The notes beneath the pieces were generated by a model. It made no database searches. It saw only the letters and a list, made by a program, of their open reading frames with translations, and had not been told where the DNA came from. A DNA stretch of 64,000 bases, from the NCBI GenBank assembly GCA_050084515.1, contig CM114272.1, positions 24,428,001-24,492,000 of the forward strand. The letters run 5' to 3'. Made by a program: the position numbers and the translations under genes. The stretch is from Blasia pusilla. Its lineage: Eukaryota; Marchantiophyta; Marchantiopsida; Blasiales. Numbering within the stretch: position 1 is the stretch's first letter; each line of letters begins with the position of its first letter. This document shows positions 12,290 through 23,000 of the stretch, piece after piece.

Positions 12290-13128
12290 TCCTTTTATTA
12301 TGTGATAATATTAAATATTAAATGAAATTAAAATATTAACCTTTTTTCAACTATTTGGGATCTCTTAAAGTGTCCCTTGTGTTTATTAATATATTATATT
12401 TTCTCATTTGAAAAAGTGAATTTCCTTTCTAGAATTTCATGCCCAAAAAATTGATGGAGAATTTAAGTTTTCAAAATTATTTTGGATGTCAAATTTTTTT
12501 CCTCTTCCGGGAAAAAAATAAAAAAGGAAAATAAAATAATTTTGGGATCGAATTTATTCTCTAAAATAATAATTTATTTTTAAATTATTTTTTAATTTAA
12601 AATTTTACTCGTAGAAAAAATCGGGAAAATTTCCAAAATAGAGAAAAAAATAGAAAGAACTAAATTTCATCAAAAAACTTTGAGAGATAAGAAGTCTCCA
12701 AATACTTAAAAAATTATATGAAATGATTTTTAAAAGCCAAGTTACATCCTAGTAAAAACTTAGATGCTAATGCAAAATGTAGTTTCAAGTTTAGTTTGGA
12801 GACTAATTATTCATATACTATTTGAAAAATAAAAAAGGATAATAAGAAAATGTATGGATCAAATTTGTCCTTAAAAATCGGGAAAATTTTATTTGTTTTC
12901 AATCTCCAAGATTGATTGCAGGGATAAATTAATGTCTATTATGTGAATAAATTTGATAAAATTGAGTGATTTATTTTATTGATTGAAAGACGAGAATTGA
13001 ACAAGAATAAATTAATTTTCCTAAATTAATAAATAAAAATGTGTGAAATGATTTTTAAAAGTCTCGTGAGATGGTAGTACAAAATGAGATGAAATGCTAG
13101 GAGAAAATATAGCTTTCAAGTTTGGTCC
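12290..13128 (+). repeat. AT-rich segment containing diverged dispersed repeat E, copy 3
   Basis: From about 12780 to 13110 the order of words (TTCAAGTTTAGTTTGGAG, AAAAAGGATAATAAGAAAA, ATTGAAAGACGAGAATTGA, ATGTGTGAAATGATTTTTAAAA) follows that of 5325-5620. The part before 12780 is very AT-rich with nothing recognised. Confidence 0.4.
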
Positions 13129-14545
13129 AAGTATATGATCTTGATCTTAAATTTGGGCCACTTCATCATTCAAGTGTATCTAAGTTTGAAACAAAATTTC
13201 AATGAAAATGGAAGAGTAACCAAAACCCCAAACATAGATAGGTGCTTTTGGTCCCCTACACTTAAACCTTGTAAGGAAAGAGCCTCAAAGAGGATGTGTT
13301 CATTTTTCATCTTTTTCAAGTATAATCTTGATTTGAAATTTGTGGCACTTCATCATGCTAGAATATCTAAGGTCCGTGCAAAATTCCAATGAAAATGGAG
13401 GTTTAACATAAAACATAAAAAAAATTTAGGTACTTTGAACCCCCGTGACTAAACCTTCTAAGGAAAGAGGATGTCTGTATTTTTCATGTTGTCTAAGTAT
13501 ACGATCTCCATCTAAAATTTGTGCCACTTGATCGATCATCCAAGTTTATCTAAGTTTGAATGAAAATAGAGGTCTAACCCAAAGCCCAAAAATAGATAGT
13601 CATTTTTGGACCCGCGTAATTATATCTTGTTAGGAAAGAGGGTGTGTTCATTTTTTTATCTTCACCTTAACCTAAAATTTCGACCACTTGATCATCCAAG
13701 TTTATCTATGTTTCCCAAAATTTTCAAATGAACATGGAGGTGTGACCAAAACCTCAAAAAATAGACAAGTGTTTTTTGACCCGAGCAATTAAACCTTGTA
13801 AGGACAAGGGATGTGTCCATGTTTCATCTTGTTCAAGTAGATGAACTTGACTTGAATTTGGGGACACTTCATCTTTGAATTTTATCTAAGCTTCCAACAA
13901 AATTTTAAAGAAAATGGAGATCTAACCCAAAATATTTATATGATTTAAGACACGTGCGATATCGATTAAACCTTTTAAGGAAAGAGGTATATGCTTCTTT
14001 TTTGTTGTCAAAGTATATGATGCTAGAATGAAATTGATCTTAGTGTATCTAAAGTTCTTACAAAATTTTAATGAAAATGGAGGTGTCACAATGACCAAAA
14101 CCCCAAAAATAGATAGATGTTTTTGGACCTGCGCGGTTGAACCTTCAAAGGAGAGAGCCTCAAAGAGGATGTGTCAATTTTTCATTTTTTTGAAGTATAT
14201 GATCTTCACCTGAAATTTGGGCCACTTCATCGTCTAACGACATCTAAGCTCCTAGCAAAATTTCAATGAAAATGGAATTGCAACCCAAAGCTTAAAAAGA
14301 TATAGGTGTTTTTGGACCCACATCTTTTAACCTTGCAAGTAAAAAGGGTGTGTGTATTTTTAATCTACTAAAAGTATATGCTCTTGACTTGAAATTTGGA
14401 CAACTTCTTGCTCCAAGTTTATTATCTTATCTTATGTAAGTTTGCCGATTCTAGGTTAGGTAAAATGGAACTCCAACCTAGAGCCTTAAATTCATTAGGT
14501 CTCTTTAGGGGTACACAATAAGACCTTCTAAAGAAAAACCAGTAT
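13129..14545 (+). repeat. Tandem array of about 178 bp units, eight diverged copies
   Basis: Each unit begins AAGTATATGATCTTGA(T/C)-like, followed by AAATTTGGGCCACTTCATC, then AATGAAAATGGAGGT, CCCAAAAATAGATAG, a TTTTTGGACC word, AAACCTT..AAGGAAAGAG and GATGTGT..ATTTTTCATC. Unit starts are near 13129, 13318, 13495, 13660, 13835, 14010, 14193 and 14372, giving periods of 165-189 bp. Some units carry a small insertion (GCCTCAAAGA in the first and sixth). Short open frames such as 13135-13392 and 14028-14213 are by-products of the array. The unit is nucleosome-sized, like many plant satellites, but the array is short and diverged. Confidence 0.8.
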
Positions 14546-14567
14546 GCGGCCCCAAGTTTGGCTTAAA

Positions 14568-14723
14568 GATATGAGAAAACAGAAAGTGACAAAATCGCTG
14601 AAATCTTTACAAAACTAAGGGATAGAAAGTGTCCTAGTCCGTCCGTGCGCTCACAGAAGAGCTTCGATGGGACCTGCACATGGAGATAACTCGACATATG
14701 AGAATGCGCTATCAAGACCTGTG
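14568..14723 (-). repeat. Dispersed repeat A, copy 1 (SINE-like)
   Basis: Read on the minus strand it contains GATAGCGCATTCTCATATG, GTTATCTCCATG, CAGGTCCCATCGAAGCTCTT and a GTGAGCGCACGGACGGACTA segment. The same words, in the same order, occur at 51924-52120 and 58936-59151 on the plus strand. It abuts the end of the tandem array. No coding. Confidence 0.65.
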
Positions 14724-15430
14724 AAAAAAATGGAATGTGGAAAGAAATATTATCTTGACATGAAACTTTGTCCACATGTTAATGAAATTATATCTAACCT
14801 TCCTACCAAATGTTTTGGAAAATAAAAGTCCAACCAATCTTTTCTCCTTGCAACGGTTCTTTTCAATTTGATATTAATCGTAGTACAATGCTTTATTATG
14901 GAGAATGTTATAAAAATTTAGCTCTCAAAAATCAAATTCTTATGCTAATCGTTACAAAAAAGTTTATTAAAACTAGTTAGTAACATCACCAATCATTGTA
15001 GATCTAGTGTTAGTTCTGATTGATTAAGATGGAGGCAGTAATTGGACGGCTTAAGAATTTGAACTCGAGTGGATAAGAAAAGATTATCTATTGGATACAT
15101 TTCATCACTCATAGCAAAAATTTGAACTATCCATGTCATAACTAATAAGTTGAGAGTTTGGAACAACACATATGAGAACCTCATCATCACCATACTTATC
15201 TATTGATTTCACTCTTTTAAAATTATAACATGGAGATTCTCTTCGTGGTTCATTAGACTTAGCGGAATAATTTTCAATTCCTATTGATGCGAGAATATTA
15301 GGATTGGGTAGTATTAGTGGAAATGATACTTGTATGGGTTTGGATGAAAGATCTCCATTGGTGCTTTTCCTCTTGCTCTTGAATACAATTTTCCATTACA
15401 TAGTCATCTTCATCTCATCCTTGAGGGCTT
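14724..15430. other. No recognisable gene
   Basis: AT-rich sequence. The word TTAGCTCTCAAA near 14922 resembles the outer end of the 29.1/31.6 kb repeat, but the similarity stops after about 25 bp. Confidence 0.4.
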
Positions 15431-17050
15431 AGTCTTTGATGACACACATGCCCCTCTAAGTCAAAGTTTTCTGTATCACCTATACTGGTATCCTACCTCT
15501 CTTTCTTGCCATATATTCCGCATAAAAAATCCATATCCCATAGGTCGTCATCCTGAAAGTCGAGGTTATTTTCACAGTAACCATCGTGATTTGTAGCATG
15601 TTTGTTGGATTCACTACCATCTTCTACAACCCTTCTAGCTTGTTCTTGTCCATTCCTTTTGGAGAAGTATATATTGCTCGTACATAAGTGCTTGTCTCAA
15701 TTTTTGTGAAATTTTTGTAAGAGACAAACACCAAAACCCTCACATGCTCGTTGGTCAATTCATTCTTTAACTGATTATAAACAAAATCATAATTACTCCC
15801 AATTTCTCTCTATTGAAGAGGAAGAGACCACTTGTGCTAATATAGACTTAGCCAAAGATTGTAATGTTAGTTCACCTTGACTGTGCGTTCTCCAGTTAGC
15901 CAAAGATTTCAATTTTAGTTCACCTTGATTGTGCGTTCTCTATTAGGAAGAGAAGCTAGCTAAATCAACAACTTGCCTGCCATACTCATCTACAAATAGT
16001 TCCAAATACTTCATAATGTTGCCCAACTTTTGTAAGAAGTAACTACATAAGAATTAGCCTAAAAAATATTCAGGTTATGCATCCCCTTTGCATAGAATAT
16101 GAAATTTTATTTAAGATCTCCCATGTACTCAACATTTGAAGTGACATCTTGAATACTATCAAGAATATTGTAAGGGGCCTTCTCCTTTTACCTTATATCC
16201 CTTCCATTCAAATACTCCCTAAAAGTATTTATGGCAACCATGGTATGGAATGCCTCCCTCAATTCTAAGACACATTCCAACATTATAAAGTTTGTTGCAA
16301 AGTGTGTGTTAGAAAAAAGCAACAAGCGTCTCTTCACTAGGTTGGCTTCCATGAATTTGGCCATCATCCAAATTCTTGTCTTCACAAATACTACTATCTC
16401 ACAAGCTTGTGCAAAAAAGTTTGTCCATCCAAGGCTATTTACCTCATTTTTTGCATACCAAATCAAGAGAATGTGATACACATCCACCTCAAAGTGTATG
16501 AGGAACGAGATGAGGAAACTTTGCTTTAGTAAGCTTCCTTGATGCTCACTCATTGCTAGCGTTGTGTGTCATAAGTTGTTATACATTCTATGAACCTACG
16601 CACTTGATAGTCCTCACTATGTGACTTTCCAACCATTCAACCGTTTGAAAATCCCTCCTTGTATCTCCAAACTTGATGACCTCATCTTCTAGACATAAGA
16701 CCATAATAGTTACTAAAGACTCTCTCCTCATATTAATCCAAGCATCTGTGAAAATCTTGGCCCCCAATAAAAAATAATCCAATATTGCATCAATCATTTC
16801 CTTCACATTCCCCATATGTTTCCCAAGTAGAGTCAAACACAACAAAATGCAGTTAGGACGTGAGCAACCCTTCACCTTTGTTGTTGTGAACACTACTTGC
16901 TTGAAATCATCTTGCCGTACTACGATAAATTATATTTGACATTGGTAAACATCATTTACAACTTATATTCCTTGGAGGTTTAAAGAATCCCTTAGATAAG
17001 CTTTCTTCTTTCCGGTACGGCTAGCCGCCGCAATTCGTCAAACTACTGCT
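15431..17050 (-). pseudogene. hAT-type (DUF659) transposase relic
   Basis: Read on the minus strand, the piece at 16893-16588 has the DUF659-like order IDAILDYFLLGAKIFTDAWI...RRESLVTIMVLCLEDEVIKF. The next piece, 16553-16188, has WTNFFAQACEIVVFVKTR, RRLLLFSNTHFATNFIMLE and LELREAFHTM, equivalent to the middle part of plant hAT proteins. A third part near 15960-15700 has an EYGRQVVDLASFPNRE stretch and then LKNELTNEHVRVLVFVSYKN, which corresponds to the hAT C-terminal dimerisation region. An acidic tail with DFQDDDLWDMDFL follows near 15530. Stops and frameshifts separate all parts. The BED finger expected upstream is not clear. Family transposases cut and paste DNA; this copy cannot be active. 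Confidence 0.6.
15849..15944. repeat. 48 bp direct tandem duplication inside the hAT relic
   Basis: TAGCCAAAGATT...GTGCGTTCTC is present twice in a row (15849-15896 and 15897-15944) with a handful of differences. The length equals 16 codons. Confidence 0.85.
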
Positions 17051-17340
17051 CTACATTTGTTAAGATTTGGTGTCATATCCACAACCCTATCAATACCGGA
17101 AATTAACACTTTTTTATTTTTTCTCATCTATCCTCACTTACTTTTAATGCCTAATAAATTCCATTAACAAGCATGTTTTTAATCTTTTTTTTCTCCAAAC
17201 CCTCTTCTAACTATCCCAACCTCTTCACCCACCTCCATTTACAAGTAAAGAATTTTATAATGCAACCATCATGATCCAATTATTCTTTAAAATTCCCCTA
17301 TCCATGAGTACATGTCATTGGCCCCCACAACCATTAATAT
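17051..17340. other. Spacer between hAT relic and LTR-like repeat
   Basis: AT-rich, no frame or repeat recognised. It could contain the lost 5' end of the hAT element. Confidence 0.3.
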
Positions 17341-18480
17341 TGTCGTGACCCTCAAAACCAAACGAGCGCCAAGTGGAAAATCTGAACTCTAGAAGGCTCA
17401 CGCTAAGATGGTTCGCGCTTTGGAGTTAGTGAAACACAATTGCGAGACACAAGCTTGGCAAGCGTTTCAAGTGATTCATGCATTTATGGTTGTGATTAAG
17501 GAAACCATAACCAGACGCGGAACCCAGACTTAAGAGAAGTCGAGTCTCGGAAGGAGACATCGCTAAGGGGTTAGAACCGCACTTGGGACGCGGCTAGCGT
17601 TTGGAGTTTCCAACTGTACTTTTGACCATAACTTTTATTTTCAAGATACATTTGGTAAGAGTAAGGTAGCGTTGGGAAGCTTATGCAGAGACAATTCCAA
17701 TGCACCAAAGATCTTGGCAAACGCTTAAGCAAAGGCTCAGATATGGGCCAAAACCGACTGTACAGGGGAGTCAGGTTGAAGGCCCAAAAGAGGGGCTCGG
17801 GTGCTCTTCCCCCAAGGGCTGGGGGACCCCATAAAATCCCCTAAAGTACTAGTAAGGGGGAAGGTTTCCAAGGTTGCTTGGGACTCGAACCCCACTTTGG
17901 ACGTCGCGGGGTGACTCAAGGGCACGGAACGGATTGGGAGTTTAGGCGTTGGGATTCGAAACCCAAACCAAGTCCAATACAGTGGATTTCAGAGGTCCCT
18001 ATTGGATTCCAACTTGCAACTCATATTTTTGAGTCTCGGTTGGGGGCTCATGCGAGGTCTATTGGACAGTTGGGACCGCTAGGCGCGCAAATTCCGTTTT
18101 AGGTGTCTGGACTAATCAGAAAGTCTATCCCAAGTCTCGGAAGACTTGCCGTGTTGGGAACCTAGGAATGAGGAAGCTTGAGCTTGATAAGGTGCCGAGT
18201 TGAGGACTCAGAGGGTTGGACATCTGCTTGACCCAAGCCACACTAACGTGAATGCGTTTGGGTGTAGGTTGGCAATGAGAGCGTGTCCTACTAAACGTAC
18301 GCTTCCGCAACATTAAGATTGAAGTTCAAGGGGAGTAGCATTTCTATATGCCAAGCCCGAGCATAGAACTTAGGTACCAAAGAAACCTAGGCAAGGGACC
18401 TGTTAGCCATGTCCATACCATGGACGGACAAGTTTGTTTCCGTGCAACCTTGTCTCTCATGGGATTCTAGTTTCTAGAGC
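17341..18480 (+). repeat. LTR-like dispersed repeat C, copy 1 (possible solo LTR)
   Basis: It starts TGTCGTGACCCTC, a common kind of start for plant gypsy LTRs. From about 17640 to 18330 it aligns with 30775-31440. Shared landmarks are GGCGTTGGAAAGCTTATGCA-like text, AAAGATCT, an AAGGGGGAGG word preceded in copy 2 by TATATA, TGCTTGGGAC, GAGGTCTATTGGAC(A/C)GTTGGGAC and the end CGTTTCCGCAACATT. GC is higher than in the flanks. The right boundary is uncertain. No internal coding region adjoins it, so it may be a solo LTR. Confidence 0.5.
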
Positions 18481-18675
18481 TACTTGAAAAAAGAAGAAAT
18501 ATACAAAAAGGAAATATTGGATGTGAAGGAAATATGTATATTTACCTACAACTTCTACATGAAAGAAAATCATAGTATGAAAGTGATTACCATCAAATTG
18601 ATAAAAATGGAACTAGAAACTCGTAAAATGGAAGAGTTAGATCTTTTTGTTATGTAGATAGTTTTATAACTACAA

Positions 18676-18834
18676 TCTATATTATTATGGGAGAGTGCCT
18701 TCTTGATTTGCAAACTCCTCTCTGCTTGACACGTGGCAACTGAGTAGCATCATTAATCTCTTCCCTTCATGGACTATACACTAACTCTTCAAAAAAAATA
18801 AAAATTCTCGTGCATTGCACGGGCACCTTACTAG
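18676..18834 (+). mobile_element. Small non-autonomous Helitron-like element
   Basis: It starts TCTATATTATTATGGGAGAG directly after an A and ends with a CGTGC/GCACG hairpin (18809-18821), a 9 bp spacer and CTAG directly before a T. These are the hallmarks of Helitrons: 5' TC, 3' hairpin plus CTRR, insertion between A and T, no target duplication. The element is 159 bp and non-coding. Relatives with the same ends lie at 29402-29571, about 31929-32099 and 60979-61190 on the minus strand. Confidence 0.65.
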
Positions 18835-20084
18835 TAAAATATTTATAACACATGAGGTCTTAATGTAAGTACAAGACTTCGATGACTGAAGATTGACTAA
18901 GGAGTGATCATAATTTTGCTCTCCTCTACTTCTACTTCTTTGACTAACTTTTTTACTTATACTTCTTTTTTCCTAAATGCTTTCATTTATGCCCAAAAAA
19001 AAAAACTCGTCAACAACAATTGGTGACACAAGTTCTTATTCTACCATTTCTAAAACTTCTTGAGGTATCTCCAAATTCTTGCTTCTATGGTAAGTGGAGG
19101 AAAAGCTTGGAAAGATCTCAAAGTTGTTGGAATAATCGATTCTTCTTCTTGATCACATGATCCATCATGAAAGTTATATCTCCTTAGAGAAACCTTGAAG
19201 TAAAGATAGGGACGACCAAAGCTCAACTCCCCAAGAATATTAAGGGAGGGCACGAGGGACTCGATGAGGGAGATGATATTGGACATTTATTCAATAGAAT
19301 TTAAAGGTTTAAGATAGAGTTGCACCACAAAATGGGTATAAGCAAGAACCATTTTAGAAGGAGGACATATACTGTGATTAGCATCAACAATAGAACATAA
19401 TACATGTCCGTCCTAGAGATAGACATAAGTGCGTGGACACGGACTTTATTTGTGTGCAACCTTGTGGATAGCGTGTGTAAGCAAGGACGAGATAGTGAGA
19501 CAAAGTATTGAAAAAGTAAGAATAACATGTCAGAGAAATAAACATAAAATAGACTGGTATACGAAAAAAAAGGCACCAACATAGAAGTAAGAAATATTAC
19601 ATGAATAACTTGTCATGAAAAGAATTAATTGGCCAAGATGATTATAAGGAAACCAAGCAAGCCTTAAACAAACACTCGAGGAGAAAATCACGAAGGAAAT
19701 TGAAAACACCAAAAAAGGAGAAAATCACGAAGGACATAGTGAAAATCACCCATCCATGATTGACATGAAGGGACTATCGCATTATGAGAAGAGCATAATT
19801 ATATATATGAAATGGTGTTTAGGGATCTACTAGCCTACTCGCCACCGAGGAAGGAAGTCCTAAGATCCTAAATAAGGAAAACAAATGGCATTCCTAATGA
19901 ACTTATCTACTGCCCTTTCCTTTGAAACGGGTAAAGGGGGAGAAGAATATAATTAATACTCTATATGGCGAAGAAAAGCCAAGGGAAAACAATAGAGAAA
20001 TCTGCGAGGCGATAAATATTTATATAATTTAAGAATGAACAAATGGATTTTTAGGAATGAAATAACTATAATGTGATCCTCCGA
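18835..20084. other. No recognisable gene
   Basis: Purine-rich to AT-rich sequence. Minus-strand frames of 60-93 codons (19050, 19301, 19530) show no domain. Confidence 0.4.
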
Positions 20085-23000
20085 CCCAATTTCAAATTCC
20101 GATCCTCCTCCTCCTCGAAACTACTTTATCATGACTACTTTCCGGGTCCTTATGAGGTAAATGCACTTTCACCGGTTTGGCTAACTTGGACGCACAAACG
20201 CGGCGGATAAGAGTGTTTCGCAATAAGCCAAGTGACGCGGATACCGAAGCGAGTAGCAACCTCCAAGAAAGAAAGAAAGAAAGATGGCCAGGCAGAAAGA
20301 TGAGGGGAGGTCCCACCACCACGTGTGCTGTGGATGGCTGATGTCTAATTACAGTAGTATCGGTAATCGTAAAGTAGAATTGCGTCGGGATTACCTGAAG
20401 CGTCAAGTCAAGTCACTTTCTCTACTTGGACGTTTGCAAGTTCTTACTTTTAATGGTCGCTAGTGTGTAAGTTCATTTGAAAGTCCGCATCTAGACAGAC
20501 TAAAGATCTGCTCCGCTCCCAAATTTGCGTAATAGTTGCCAGTCCTACACGAATCAAGTTTTCCAAAAGAAACTGTTGCAGTAGCTCTAGTTCTAGAATG
20601 TTAGAGGCGACTGACTCTGTGTACTCTGTTAGGTACACAGAGTTCACCCTTTCAGATCTGGAGACCACGTAAAGGCCAATCTTGGTTTTGATTCGCCTTC
20701 GATATGTACGGTTTGAAAATTGTGCTGCTCGATCTGCTTTTCATCGGAGACTTCAGGGACCCCTACACTTTCACACATTAGCACGTATGAAGCATTTTCT
20801 TTTTCTCAATACAGTGGAGCGCAAAATGTGTGATTAATAACCACGAGGCGGAGCGTTTGAGTAGCTGCGCAGATCGACGTTGGATTTCTGATAGATTTCA
20901 TGCGGCCCACCGTCATATTTCCAGCACTCCCTCGTAAGGAAAAGTGTTTCTTCACGAAACTGATCATCAAACATGTCTAATTATTGCCATCATTGAACTT
21001 CGTCTGGAGCACAACAGAGATTAAATGCCCCGACGATTGCGGAAAACAATTTCTGGCTATAATAACTGAATAGGGAGGGCCCCGTCTGAGCAGTTTGAGT
21101 TCTACAGACTTCTTCAACGCTCGTTGAATTCTGAAATCGTAAGGACCGAAATCTCGTCACGGCCGGCGTTTTACGAACTGTACAAGTTCTCAGACGCGTA
21201 ACTCTTGTGTTTGATCTTGGATGGTCTGCAAAGGACTACATAGATGCTCGAGATTCGTAGTCAAGTCTAGCTTTCACATGGTGCTGCCTAGCTAAATCTA
21301 CAGTGCTAACTGGACAGTTGCAACTCACGCATTTTGGTTCTGAAATCTTGTTGTCAGTGCAAGAAGAAGTGGGTCCCAGTTGAATCAATAAAAGAAGTTT
21401 GGGAGATTCTGAGCTGAAACCATGGTTCCAGCGAAAGGCAGCCTCCGTCTTCATCATCCGTCCAGCCAGCTGCACACCGATTCGGAAATGTCTATCAATT
21501 GAATAGTGACTGTAGTGGAGTGCGACATATGTCGTCATCTGATGCATGATAAGACTGTCTTTGGTTTTCTCTTTTCTGAACCATTATGAACCGCACAGAG
21601 AGATGGTTCTGAAGATAGCTGTCCGTGATTTGTAAAGAGACTTGAGTTATTCCTCTCTTGTTTAGGACTTCAACCATACAAGTCAGATTACTCGACTTGG
21701 GGCTGAATGCTTATTGCTCACGGAAGGCGAACAGGCTTTTCGGGATAAGCTGTGAGAGGGGCTGAGGCTAAAGTTGACATTGAAAGTCCAAGTCATGTAC
21801 GGAAAGATTCTTATTCCAAGGTCGTTCGAAGTTACTAACTATTCGAGCATTTCGAGTGGATTCTAGATCTGAGGTACCTTTTGAACAAGACCTGAGCAGC
21901 TGTTGCAGGGCTAACGAACTTCTTTGTACTTATTTGGTTGGGAAGCCTCAAGGTCCAAGAGCACATTGTGTTTGCAAAATACACGGATATTTCAGCAGCG
22001 GATTAATATTTTACTACTTAGAGCTACTCGGGAAAATGGTGGACCCACCGCAAGTGTTCTCAAAGGATCTGTTCCCTGGTCTCCTGGTCAGGGATTCCAT
22101 CTTTCGATTGAGCGCCGCAATGCAGCAAGAACTCGCCGGTGCGATTGCATGATATATCGATGGGAGTTGCAAATCGGAGAACGCTATCATGACTTCGTCA
22201 TCTAGGACGTTTCCGATTCTTTAATTTGTTTGTTCGGAAAGTATCTGAATTACGGACACGTCATGGCACGTTGTCTGCATGCACAGAAGATCTTGGGAAC
22301 CCTGCGAACTCCAGAAAAACTATCTAATTTCGTCGCGATTGAGGCTTTCATCGGTGTCTTGTCCCCAGCGTGGTACTACAGTTTTATCACCAGCAGTGAA
22401 TTGAAAAGCGCACAACCATGATCAGAATCTTCGAATACATTTGTACAATGCCACATAATGATCGATCTGGCTCACTCAGAAATTCGTAAGCCGATACCAT
22501 CAAACGTGGCATTCGTTTTACATTATTGACTCGAAGAGATGACCTAGGCCTCCCAGATCAGCCTATGGTTGTCCGGGGTACATCAAAATGGAGTTTGGTC
22601 AGTTGATTAAGCGGCTGCCAGGAGCGCAAGAGTAACCTGTACTGGTGTTGAGCAGGTAAGGACTGGAAAAGCATGTGCACGACTCACTGGCCAAAACGGT
22701 TACGCAGAAGCACGCCTTCGAATCAAGCTTTGCCTTTCGTGCCAAAGGTTAGAGCCGACCTCATCTCAAGCCAGGTACCTTCGCCATGACACGGTCGTGT
22801 TCTGCTGAACCAGAATTACTAAAGGCTGGTAAATCTTGAGTAGAGTGAATTGAAGGTAGCACGACTGTGTGGCGAACATCTTGTCCAAGTTCTTGGCAGG
22901 ATCCAATTTCTGTCATGACAAGCTGTCCGGAAAACATCTCGATCGCACTCAATGAAGTGTTGCATACGATCCATTTTCTCTCCACTAGAGGTCTCGTACT

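Noticed and set aside
13135-14213. Two similar small ORFs as a gene family
   Set aside because: They are the same frame of the 178 bp tandem unit, not genes.
20266-20283. (GAAA)n run as a possible regulatory element
   Set aside because: Only four to five units; ordinary simple repeat.
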